NCBI GenBank assembly: GCA_026120035.1
Contig: JALRME010000002.1
Coordinates: forward strand, 1,426,001-1,490,000
Length of the DNA stretch: 64,000 nucleotides
Direction of reading: 5' to 3'
Source: Coleophoma eucalyptorum
Taxonomy: Eukaryota; Ascomycota; Leotiomycetes; Helotiales; Dermateaceae
The translations under genes and the position numbers were made by a program. How positions within the stretch are numbered: the stretch's first letter is position 1; each line of letters starts with the position of its first letter. Under the pieces are notes generated by a model. The model had not been told where the DNA came from. It did no database searches and saw only the letters and a list, made by a program, of their open reading frames with translations. Shown here piece after piece: positions 22,644 through 33,266 of this stretch.

Positions 22644-25293
22644 TCAGATGGCACCTTCCTCCCCCTCAAGAACTCTCCTTGCTGCATCCAGCCTTCTTCG
22701 CCAGACTCTACTCTCAGAGCCAGAATCACCTGCCTCCTGAAAACCTAACACACACTTCCCCAAGCTCGCTACGAGTCTTTCCACAAGGATCTGGTCTTCT
22801 TTGGCAAGCATGTGCACAGGAGACAGCCGTTGTCGGTCTCCACCTTGGGGTTCGTTGAGTGTAGAAGAATCGCTGGCACTGATGAATGATGCCGGCTTGG
22901 ATCCTGGCGATGCTTGCTTAGTCTTATTCACCAGTGGGAAACTACGCGTTGTCCCAGTTGAGGAAAAAGAGTCAATTGATGATACCGAGGGACGATGGCG
23001 TCCTTTGTTTTTAGGTTCACCATCATCCTCTACTGAGCGAGGCCTCTCTGAATCCTCTACCAAAGGCGATTGCAATTCCGGTATTGTGTCAATGGAGGTA
23101 GGTCCGAAAGTTGATCGCTTTACTACAAGCGGAGTTCGAGTACGAGTTTTGGGCGCAAAGTGCTGGACTCCCTGATTGAACCTATCTTCGTCCTCCTTGT
23201 AGTTTCCTTCACTGGCAGTAGCAAATGTTGCCAAGGTCGAGACAGATTCGGTGCTGCCGTTTCTAAGGTGACCGAGCGCCGTCCTCTCGTCATAGACCAG
23301 TTCCGAATGGTCTACTTCTGTATTCGGACCACGTGTAGTTTCCACAGATCCCTCGGAGCTGAAACTGTCAACACTGCCTCGCCTTCCAAAATTCTGTTGG
23401 CTAAGAGTGCCCATTGCACTGTGAAGAAAGAAATGTTCGTAATCAAAGGCATCTTCACGATCTTCATGGGAAATAGGCATGACAGTATCGTGGTAGACTG
23501 AACCCTCATTTTCACTGTCGTAATCCTCGAGTTCCTCACGATCCACCATTTCCTCATTGTAATCGCTCTCTGAACCATCTCCTGTATCTTCTCTGGGAGC
23601 TGCCTCTTCGTCAGCAGTATCGTAGTTTTCGTCCTCTTCGTCCTCTTCATTTTCTGGTGAAGAAGCCTGCGCTTCTGGAATTTCTATTGTCTGTGAGTCT
23701 GCTGTCTCGAGTTCATTCATACTGGTAACATCAGAATCTGATAATCTAGGGGCTTGCTCTCCATCATCTTCACTGGCTTCCCTCTGGTTATCTGGGGTAG
23801 GGGTGGTCTGGTCTTCCTTCCAAGGAGGTTGGACCACAATTTTGTCGTTATTAAGATGATCTTCTTTGTAGGCGTTGTGTTCTGTGTACCACTGCTCAGC
23901 GGCAGTAAATGGACTTGGTGTCCTCAGACTTTGCAAACTGCGGCGCCTCATTGAGTCCTCCTTTGCGCGATCTCGTAGGGAAGACAATCTTCCTTTCAGA
24001 TCGTGCATTTGGTCTCGAAGGTCACGCATTTGCATCGTGGAAGTGGATCGAGTGAGACCTAGACCTCGAACACTGTCACTTTGACTATTGTACCCATATA
24101 GATCCATACCGGAGTCGTAATTTCGATCAATGTCAGAAGCAACCTCATTTTCACTCAGTGGTGTCAATGGAGTTCCATGCAATGGAGATGTCTTACTCGC
24201 TGGCGGAGAAGTTTTGCTCAACGTCGAAGCAGAAACTGTCTGGGAGGAATTTCTAGAGTCTTCCAGTGTCAAGCTCTCCTGGCTGGTTGTGTATCTGCGA
24301 TACGCAACAGGCCCAATGTACCCCGCCCCAGCGCTTGCGGACCGGAGAATAAATGGCGCCTTCTGGGACTGCACAGATGGAATTGAGTTTTCGCTGTAGA
24401 CTCGGGAATGTCCAGGGCTTCCTGAAGGAGGATAGAATACATGGGGCTCGCGATGCCTGCTGGGGGTAGCGAACTGTGATCCTAAACGATAGCCATTCTG
24501 TGGAGGTGAAGGAGTAGATCTCGATAACGGACTCGTGCTGTGGATTGACGGCATAGAGCCCAACGGTGTGACGTATAGGGAGCTTCGCGCGCGGGTGAGA
24601 TTTCCCTCCATATTCTAGGTTTTCATATTAGCTTTTGCGTGGAATGGAATCTGTGGGGAAGCTTACATTCAATCGCATCTTGGCGTTTAGCAAGATTTGC
24701 TCTGCTCTTTTGCTAAGCGCAGCACTGGAATTGCCATCATCGTTTGATTCAAGATCACTTTCTTTCCTTGCTAACCGTCGCGTTTCCGAGGCAATGACTT
24801 CTTCGATATACGAATCTGCCACGCTCGATGCGGCGACGCTTTCCTCGTCGTCTCCTTGAAAGACACTATCGTCCACGCTGACCCCATCGTCGAAATCCGC
24901 AAACAAATGCTCGGCTGCATGTCCTTCCGATGTGATGGTGCTCGTCGACTCTAGGGAAAGTTTTCTGTGATGCATTCCTGCTTTGGTTCTCTTGACGAGG
25001 GCACTCTGGCCCATGGTTGGATTTGCGCGAAGCGATCCTCCGATTCCTTTCAGAGCCCTCCTCTCCGCTGGTGCTGGCAAACGCCTCGGAGTACTCTCCG
25101 CCTCTGTGACTTCGCCAATATCGCTGAGCATAGTACCGTGTCCATAGATAATGGGCGTGCTCGCAGCCGTTGGAGGCCCAAGGGAAAATTCGAAGTCGAG
25201 CCCTGTACTGTCCGGTAGGATCATGTCCGGATTCGTGAGGGTAGGGGATGGTAGAGCAGTCATTGTGGTGGTACCGGAACTTGAAGACTGCAT
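22644..25293 (-). CDS. acidic, disordered fungal protein of unknown function
   Basis: Exons 25293-24667 and 24614-22644, 865 residues from the ATG at 25293; a longer open frame reaches 25518, so the true start is uncertain. The 52-bp intron (donor GTAAGC, acceptor ACCTAG) joins in phase 0 and builds a continuous helix-like block across the junction (ILLNAKMRLN/NMEGNLTRARS). Most of the protein is Ser/Thr-rich with a strongly acidic middle (runs of Glu and Asp around DEEDENYDTADEE). A short coiled-coil-like segment is RDLRDQMHDLKGRLSSLRDR. The last 50 residues look folded and helical (ILVERLVASLGKCVLGF, then WRRRLDAARRVL). No catalytic motif or membrane segment. I do not recognise the family; a scaffold or regulatory role is only a guess. 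Confidence 0.8.
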
Positions 25294-26312
25294 GACGCTT
25301 GATGATGTAGAAAACAGGTGTTGAATGCCGGACCTGCTGCGCCTGGAGAAAGAGGGGATTGTTGGGTTGTGGGTACGTACGACCCAATTTGTACGCCGTC
25401 GGCGACGGGAGCTGCTCTTAGTACTGCGCAATAGTACCACTCGTCTTGCGCTGGATACAAACGAGAAGGGGGTAGAGATATTACCGAGGCCGGTAGAAAC
25501 AAATTGTCGCGATAGCAATGGGGGACGACGCCGACCTAAAAAAGGGGAAGAGTCGACATCCTAATCGACGACGACGAAAATAAGTCACTCAGGAGTTATA
25601 TGACCAGACCCGACCAGACCACAGCAGCAGAGGCATCGACCTGCATCTATAGCCAAACTTTACTTTTTCCACGCAGAAGGATTAAAGATGAAGCTGCTCT
25701 TAATCAGCCAATAGGCGCCCGCTATTGAGGGGGCACAGACACTAAATCCGGCGAATTTTTGCCTTCCCTGGATCTGTTTGCAGTTTCACGAGAGCTAATC
25801 CCTGCCCGCCTGCCTCTGATATGAGGAGCTTGAAGCTTGCACAACTTCAGATGACACGAGCAATTCGATGAGGCCTGGGAACAGCGCAGGTGCCGGATCT
25901 GGAGCTGCATAAGTCGTTAATTAGCTAAGGCGTGCCCTGTTGCTGCAATCTAATTTCATGCACTCGACCCCTGTCGCTTCTGGGCCCGGTAATTAATATC
26001 ACCATCTCATATTATATATCGTCATCTGGGAAGCAGCCTGCTCCAATTGACTGGGTCGAGGCTGAGGAACAGAGGCTGTCAGAATATTGTAAAATGGCCG
26101 TGCTGTCTCTCATGAGATGCACACATGGACAAATTTCCAGCCTCACCCACTCTCGGCGTGAGCAAACTACGGCGCCGGAGTTCGCACAGAAAATATGATT
26201 CACGCCGCGACACTTTTTATTCCGGCAGCAGACAAGACATGACCCGTCGAAAGTACATAAAGCCCAATCTATATGAGGCGTTGGAGTACAATGCTATTGT
26301 TACTCAGGTAAG
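25294..26312. promoter_or_regulatory. divergent region upstream of two genes
   Basis: About 1 kb between the start of the disordered-protein gene (minus) and the GNAT gene (plus). The first 225 bp continue the minus-strand open frame and may be leader or additional coding. The rest has no supported feature. Confidence 0.45.
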
Positions 26313-27074
26313 ATGAGCTGCATTCTTCCCACTATGGCTCCGTTTATTGTCTCCCCCGCCACGGTCGACGACGTACCAGATATGGTGCAAGTGTATAACA
26401 GTGCCTTTGAACATAATTACTTTTCCAGCTTCACCTTTCCCAAGGAGAAGGTGCCTCAAGACCTCAAGAACGAGTGGTTGGCTGCAAAATACACGGCCGC
26501 ACTCAGTACTCCGGGCCTGGAAACATTCGTATGCAGGGATGCTACCTCTGGGGAGGTAGCAGGCCTTGTACGCTGGGGCTATCCCATAGTTTTGACAGAC
26601 GCGCAAAAAGAAGAAAAGAAGGCTCGGGACGAGCAGACAAAGAAGGAGAGACAGAACGGTATTGCACCATATCCACCAGGCTCAAATGTCGAGTGCTGTG
26701 ATGCCAAGTTTCTTGGTCTGGAAGTGTACAGAGACAAGTACGTGGATTATGAGGATATGTATGGTATGAAACAGATGCACCCCAGCTTGAATGCGATCCA
26801 AATTAACAAACTCGCAGTTGTCTATTTTCTCGGCGTGCACCAGAAGTATCAGGGGAAGGGAGTTGGCACGGTTCTGTTGAAGCATGGTCTCGACCTAGCT
26901 GATGCCCAAGGCCGGAAGACGTATATTGAAGCTACTGACGCAGGACGTCGTCTGTATCTGAAATTGGGCTGGAAAGAGATTGATGTCTTAGTAGTTGATG
27001 TGAAGAAATGGGGTGGTAGTGAGCCTGGAACGAATTACCTTATGATGAGAGACCCTCAGGTTCTGGGTGTATAA
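26313..27074 (+). CDS. GNAT-family N-acetyltransferase
   Basis: Single-exon gene of 253 residues; the second ATG at 26334 gives MAPFIVSPATVDD and has a good start context (A at -3, G at +4), so the true product may be 246 residues. The GNAT fold is shown by the N-terminal TVDDVPDMVQVYNSAF helix and by the acetyl-CoA pyrophosphate-binding motif A, HQKYQGKGVGTVLLKHGLDL (Q-x-x-G-K-G-x-G/A), followed by the YIEATDAGRRLYLKLGW block. A Lys/Glu-rich insertion (KEEKKARDEQTKKERQ) precedes the core strands. The substrate cannot be inferred; fungal relatives of this shape are mostly uncharacterised. No signal peptide or membrane helix, so probably cytosolic or nuclear. Confidence 0.85.
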   Translation: MSCILPTMAPFIVSPATVDDVPDMVQVYNSAFEHNYFSSFTFPKEKVPQDLKNEWLAAKYTAALSTPGLETFVCRDATSGEVAGLVRWGYPIVLTDAQKEEKKARDEQTKKERQNGIAPYPPGSNVECCDAKFLGLEVYRDKYVDYEDMYGMKQMHPSLNAIQINKLAVVYFLGVHQKYQGKGVGTVLLKHGLDLADAQGRKTYIEATDAGRRLYLKLGWKEIDVLVVDVKKWGGSEPGTNYLMMRDPQVLGV

Positions 27075-27864
27075 AATCCCCAGAAGTGCTCGCTGGTAGT
27101 AATGATACCAAACTACTCAGCAGCTCAATGCTTAAAAATATTTGCTTTAGCATAATCGTACATGTTATGTCTTAAGTTGGGCATGAATCATAAATGCGCT
27201 GATCCTGGTATAGGATTTGAGACTGGCAATGAACCTCTTGGGATTTTCAGATTTTGATAGCTAAATTACATGATGTTCAATAGGTAGCAAACAATAATTG
27301 AGGACGACTGGTTTTGACCTCTGAGCTTTCCTGATTGATTTCAATTGACTCGAGGTGTTTTATGACAAAGGGTGCCTTGGTATAGACGTTCTTGATGCTC
27401 ACTTCTCCCCTGCGTCAGTAGTCTAGATTTCTTGGATTCGAAAACAAAGAAAGGATGGAAAAGACAAAGATTAAGAGCTATTTGTGCTTTGGAAAGTCCC
27501 CCTAGCGTTGGTTGTCGTCTTCGTTACTAGGGAGTCTTGGTAGATGTATAAACTTTGTCTTTATTATTGGTTTCAATATGAGGCTTGTGACCCTTTAATT
27601 AGTATGTAAGATACAAAGGCGATTGAGTCCAGGCTTCCTATTCCTATCACTTGATCGATCCCGTATCCCATCATAGAAATGTGGTCCAAGCCCTGGAGCC
27701 ACCGAGTGACCTTGTCATGACCCAAGGAGTTGTTCGCTTTCAGCTTTCAGCTTTCAGCATCTCCTATCATACTCAGTTTTCCAGCTACGGTTTTGTTACC
27801 GGTTCCTTTTTCGGAATGCTCAGAAATTTGTGTACCGGGCTTTTCGTCGACATGTTTCCCACAG
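27075..27864. other. convergent intergenic region
   Basis: Between the stop codons of the GNAT and Trs65 genes. It contains three tandem CTTTCAG copies at 27737-27757. No coding content supported. Confidence 0.5.
27737..27757. repeat. triplicated CTTTCAG heptamer
   Basis: Three perfect tandem copies of CTTTCAG in non-coding DNA about 100 bp beyond the Trs65 stop codon. Confidence 0.8.
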
Positions 27865-29723
27865 TCAGTTGGCTTTGGGGTCTTTCGATACTATTATGTT
27901 CGGGACGTCCTTAATATCCACATGCTCCTGTGTCCCTAAATCCACCACACGTACAGCATCAAAGTTTACAATCCCTTCCTTCAATGCGATAAATGTAAGC
28001 TCAACGGTATGACAAGCTGAAGGAGCCAAAGGTCCGACTCTGAGGTCGGTGCTCAAGCAGACCACCTCCGCCGAATCTAGCATAGAATTACGCTGCATAG
28101 CATATACAATATTCTCATCCAATACAGCATCAGCAACCTTTGCGTCTTTCTGGCTGCTACCATAACCTGTAGATGGAGGGCGTGTGACGCGTGTCTCCAT
28201 TCTTCTCCTCCTTGGTATGACTGCAATAGCAAGTTTGCGCGAGCGATCAGAACGATTAACAACAAAGACCGACCAATTGAAACGCCTCCCTGGGTAGATC
28301 GCATCCTGTGCCGAAGGTCCAGTGAATGTCATTGTAACGCCAAAATCCGGTATTGAAGGCGTGCGGTCTTGTCTCGTTGCAAACTCCATCGATAGCAGAG
28401 AATCAGGGCGTCCTGCTGCAAAGGAGGAAACTGTGGGAATATTGTCAAACGTGGAGCCAAGTGATAGTTGTGAGGGACGGTGTTGTCGGACAATCGGTTG
28501 TGTGGGGGGTCCGTACCCAGGATTGACTGGTGGTGTAAAGTCTAGAGATGTCGTCCACTTCATAGAGATGTTCGGTTGGCAGACACCTTCAACTAAGTCC
28601 ACAACAGCTATAACAGATATTTCGAGAGTCCGCAGCTGAGACTTGTTGGTAAGATCCATGCCATCAGGTTCCACTCGATACAAAAAAGTAACATCGTCTT
28701 GAGGACGACACTCTATAGGCAGAGATAGTCCTTGTACATGATTGAGATCCTCGACAAAACCTCCTGACATCTTTACATTGACTTCTGTTAGTGTAATGGT
28801 GCAGTTGGCATAGGGTGTAATATCCACGTCCAGCGAGGTGATCACACATGGAGTTTTGGGTGTTGTGCTTGGCCGGGAGTATCTCACCCGCGCATTGATG
28901 GCAGGATACACTCGAAAGGTCCGCTTAGATATGTTCTTGAGAGGCCTCCGGAAATCTTTTACTGCTTGGGTTATAGGTGCAACTCTAGATACTCTAAGAG
29001 CAGATAGATGAGGTTTCACAGACCCTAACACAGTTTCATTACTGAAGGCTTCCAACAAATTCAGTCCAGAGGGCATCTGAGCTGGTAAGTATTCCTCTTT
29101 GAGTGTATCGGCTTCGAGCTGTTCAGCTGGCTTCAGGCTAGCCGAAGCAGCAAATACAATTGATGGGTTTTGTAATCTGAGCCGCGGCCTTCCCAGGAAC
29201 GCTGACATCTTCCATACTACAAGTATATGGCCTTCGCTGCCCGCCTCGTTGGGGCCCTGGACGACAATTATGGGATCTTCGGTGTCTTGCACCGTCCCTG
29301 TATAAACAATTTCTGAGGGTGGTGCGCCTTCATAATTTTCAGCCACAGTATTGACAACCTGAGCTTCAAGGGTGATGATAAGTCTGCCAAGATAAGAACG
29401 CAGAGCCCTTTCGTCGAAATAGGGTGTCTGTAGAATAACGTATACACTTATAGTTTCATCTAAGATCTATGAATGAGTAAGAAAACGAGCTAGAACAATG
29501 CTTTGGGGGACTGACCAAAGAAGAGTGCTTGCCTTCGAGGAATGGCTGCGAGAGGTGAGTCGCGACCTTCGTCAAGACGCTCCACCGAGCCTTTTAAGGC
29601 GTCTTCAATATCAAGTGATGTAGATAGCGGAATGATTGTATCCAGTATAGAGCTTTCAACAAATTCGAGACTACCCCGTGGGGTATTCTCTTCAGCCGGT
29701 TCCATCATCGTGTGTGTTCTCAT
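27865..29723 (-). CDS. TRS65: TRAPPII complex subunit Trs65
   Basis: Trs65 is a fungal subunit of TRAPPII, the guanine-nucleotide exchange complex for Rab GTPases in late-Golgi traffic. Exons 29723-29516 and 29459-27865, 600 residues. For the intron 29460-29515 (donor GTCAGT), two AG acceptors are possible; the second (ATCTTAG) is chosen because only it keeps the frame and gives the conserved DETISVYVILQTPYFDERAL block. The C-terminal half is made of beta-rich, immunoglobulin-like segments (FTGPSAQDAIYPGRRFNWSVFVVNRSD; VGPLAPSACHTVELTFIALKEG), as expected for the family. No membrane segment. It diverges from PRP40 with only 285 bp between start codons. Confidence 0.9.
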
Positions 29724-30008
29724 GCAATCTGTTAAGACACAACCTTCTTCACGCCCGTGATATTGTAGTCAACTTTGCATTGGCCGTATCGCATGTGCCT
29801 CTCCCAGGAGGGATTGTTGATTGCTGGACTCTTTGATCTGATTAGAAGCTACTGTGCTGTCTTCTTTTGTCGGACCTGAAGTTTAGCAGGTCCGATGGGA
29901 CAGGGGAGCTACTCTAGCGCGAAATTTGATTGCAACTCAAACTTTCGTTGCAATCAGTTGAAGTCCAATCTGCAATACCACTCACAACTTGAGTACGACA
30001 CCATTATC
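29724..30008. promoter_or_regulatory. compact divergent promoter, TRS65/PRP40
   Basis: Only 285 bp separate the two start codons, so both promoters must overlap or share elements. A plus-strand frame continues in phase upstream of the PRP40 ATG to 29895, but the Gly/Met-rich start at 30009 is the better one because the frame upstream lacks conserved character. Confidence 0.55.
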
Positions 30009-32658
30009 ATGAATGGAATGCATGGAATGAATGGGCATGGCCAGCCACCGGTATTATGGCAAGAGGCAAAGAACGCAGATGGTCGTGTTTACTACTACAA
30101 CACGATCACAAAAGCTACGCAATGGACGAAACCCGAGGATCTGATGACGCCTGCAGAGGTCTGTCTAAATTATCGGTGACTTGATATTTTACTGACTACT
30201 GTATAGCGTGCCCTAGCAGACCAACCGTGGAAGGAGTATACTGCGGAGGGAGGTCGCAAATACTGGTATAACACCGAGACGAAACAGAGCTCATGGGAAA
30301 TGCCAGCAGTTTACAAAGAAGCATTGGCAAAGGAGAATGTTGCTCCGGCACAACCCGTACAGTAAGCACCTTAAAAGTGATTTTAAGCCCTTTAATGTTG
30401 ACAATTATAGGCCGCCTATGTTTGTTGCTGGTGGTGGATTTTCAGCTTCGGACTACGATCAGCCACGCGAGAGAGAACCTGTGAGTGAGGCTCGTCAGAT
30501 CGCATATGGGAACGATGCAAATGGTAGCCGGCCTGGAGCTCAAGCGTTTGTTCCTGCCAACAACGACCCTGATTACTCTACATTCGAGGAAGCAGAGGCC
30601 GCCTTCTTAAAGATGCTTCGACGGAACAATGTCCAACCAGATTGGACATGGGAACATACTATGAGGATAATTATCAAAGATCCACAGTATCGTTCGCTCA
30701 AGGACCCGAAGGACAGAAGAGCAGCTTTCGAGAAGTACGCCGTGGAAGTTCGTCTTCAAGAGAAGGACCGCGCCAAGGAGAGGCTTGCAAAGCTTCGTAC
30801 TGATTTTGCTACCATGCTAAAGAGTCATCCAGAGATCAAGCATTACACAAGGTGGAAGACTGCACGGCCTATCATAGAGGGCGAAACTATCTTCCGTTCT
30901 TCGAATGATGATGACGAGCGGAGGCAGCTGTTTGAGGATTATATCATTGAGCTCAAAAAAGCGAATGCGGAGCGCGAAGCAGAAACTCGAAAAGATGCAA
31001 TGGACAGCCTCGTTGAGATCTTAAAGGACTTGAATTTGGAGCCATACACAAGGTGGTCAGAAGCACAAGGCATTATCCAGTCAACAGAACGATTTCAAGG
31101 CGACGAAAAATTCAAGGCCCTAAGCAAGTCAGACATGCTTGTTGTTTTCGAGAACCATATCAAATCTCTCGAGAAAACCTTCAACGACGCTCGCCAACAG
31201 GTGAAGAACCTCAAATCAAGACGGGAGAGACAAAACCGGGACCGATTTATAAGTTTATTGAACGAATTGCGGGACAGTAACAAAATTAAGGCAGGGTCAA
31301 AATGGAGTCAAATCCATCCTCTAATCGAAAATGATGAGCGATATACAGCAATGCTCGGCCAACCGGGCTCTACGCCTCTTGATTTGTTCTGGGATATGGT
31401 AGAGGAAGAAGAACGTGCATTGCGGAGCACACGTAATGACGTATTGGATGTTTTGGATGTAAGTGCCCTATCTTCCAGTGGGATCACTATTTCTAACATA
31501 CAAGTAGGACAAGCGTTTCGAGATCCAGCAGAAAACCACGTTTGACGAGTTCCTTGCCTTGATGCATAGCGACCGGCGAACTGCTAACATTGATCGCGAT
31601 GCTTTGTCACTAATCTTTGAACGAGTACGTACTAGAATCTTGCAAAGACTATTTCTAATTTTGGTGTAGCTTCGAGAGAAAGTTTCTCGCCGCAGCGAAG
31701 ATGTTAAGCATCAGGCTGAGCGCCAGCAACGTCGTGCTGTTGATGCTCTGAGATCTTATATTAAACACCTGGAGCCTCCAGTTCACGTTGACGATACCTA
31801 TGAGAGGACCAGACCTCGTTTTGACAGATCCGAGGAATACTCAGCGGTTTCTTCAGAAGATCTTCGCCGATCAGCCTTTGATAAAGTTATTAAGAGATTG
31901 AGGGAAAAGGAAGAAGATGCAGAGAAAGATCGACTGAAGCGCCGTGATAGAGCTTCGGTTGACAGACCGACGCATCGCGATAGAGGTGAGAGATCTCACC
32001 GCTCTGGAGGACGTCATTCTAGGCAAAGTCGCAGTCCAGAACCCGATGCATATGAAGCCGACAGGCGCAAGGCCATTGCCGATCGAGAAAAAAACTACCG
32101 TAAAGCAGGCGGTATGGATACTCTTCTCTCTCCTGGACGTCGAGGCAACGACCGGGAGCGTGAACGCGAACGCGAACGCGAGCGTGACCGAGATCGAGAC
32201 CGCGAGCGGGAACGCGAACGGGATTTAGACAGACCCCAACGTAGTCGCCGAGAAGACACCCTTAGCCACTATGACCGTGAGCGTAGAGACAGAGAAGATG
32301 AGCGCGAGAAACTTTACAGGAGACGAGGAGATCCCCGTGGTGGTCCAGATGAGTTACCTTATGGCGATGATGCTCGAGTGCCTAGCGGTGGCCGGCGACG
32401 AAGAGCTGACAGTGACATTGAGAGTCAAGGTAGCAAGAGAGATTCCAAGGTACGTGGCAAGCCTTTCTGACCAAAACGTGACAGAAGCTGACAAGCCATA
32501 ATTAGAGAACTAGAAGAGAACCTACACCACCACGTGAGCGTTCCCCACCCCCAAGAGACCGCCGTCATAGGACTAGAACACCGCCTACCGCTGTTCCAGC
32601 CAAAGACGATCCTGCAGTACATTCTGGAAGTGAAGAAGGAGAGATCGAAGAAGAGTAG
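30009..32658 (+). CDS. PRP40: pre-mRNA-processing factor Prp40
   Basis: U1 snRNP-associated protein that bridges the 5' splice site and branch-point factors in early spliceosome assembly. Six exons: 30009-30158, 30207-30361, 30411-31458, 31508-31624, 31670-32449 and 32506-32658, 800 residues; five introns of 45-56 bp all keep frame. Two WW domains lie at about residues 15-45 ([20 protein letters not shown]) and 57-83 ([20 protein letters not shown]). From about residue 150 there is a series of FF domains with the F-x-x-x-L/ W-x-x pattern ([21 protein letters not shown] and following). The C-terminal 250 residues are rich in Arg-Glu and Arg-Asp dipeptides, plus a proline-rich end. The gene is convergent with RLI1. 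Confidence 0.95.
32158..32222 (+). repeat. coding Arg-Glu/Arg-Asp hexamer repeat
   Basis: Tandem CG(A/C)GAR-type codon pairs inside PRP40 encode an uninterrupted run of alternating Arg and Glu/Asp. Codons vary between copies, so the repeat is conserved mostly at protein level. The track likely varies in length between strains (inference). Confidence 0.7.
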
Positions 32659-33266
32659 GCGGTCGTTATGGAAAGTAAAGTTTTCGTACGTATGCAAGCA
32701 CCGTATCTTCGAAAGCATGATGACTTCGGCAGGCAGAGTACAGTGATAGAATTTTGGATCACTCGAAAGCGTGCATGGTGGACAAGAAGAATTTAGCAAC
32801 AATGGAACCATGGTGTGTATTTGCCTCTCCTAGGTTGAGCGAGCTGTACCCGCCCCTTGACTAGCAATAACAGCCAGCCAAATGTAATCCAACACAAAAC
32901 TCCGTTTTCTATATCTTGTATCAATTGCCACTTTTGATGATGCAATATGCATCCGACGGCAGTCATCCACTAAACGCAATGCCCCTCAATCTACTCTGTT
33001 TGAACAACCAAAGATGGTGATCACAGTAGGACCCTATGAATAAATTTATCAGAAAATGAGGATTCTATGTGGCGTGCACTCTGATGGCTTACAGGCAAAG
33101 GGGGATAGACTGCCGTCGCCGTAGTCAGTCATCTGAATCATCCTCGTTGGAACCACCGGCTTCATCTAGCGCCTCGTAAACCCCCGTATGCCCCAGCCCA
33201 GATGTGGGATTCCTAACGCCTGAAAATGCATCGTTGTATGATGGAAATGAGTCCTCAAGGAAGCCT
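32659..33266. other. convergent intergenic region PRP40/RLI1
   Basis: 608 bp between two stop codons, expected to hold both 3' untranslated regions. No further feature seen. Confidence 0.5.
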
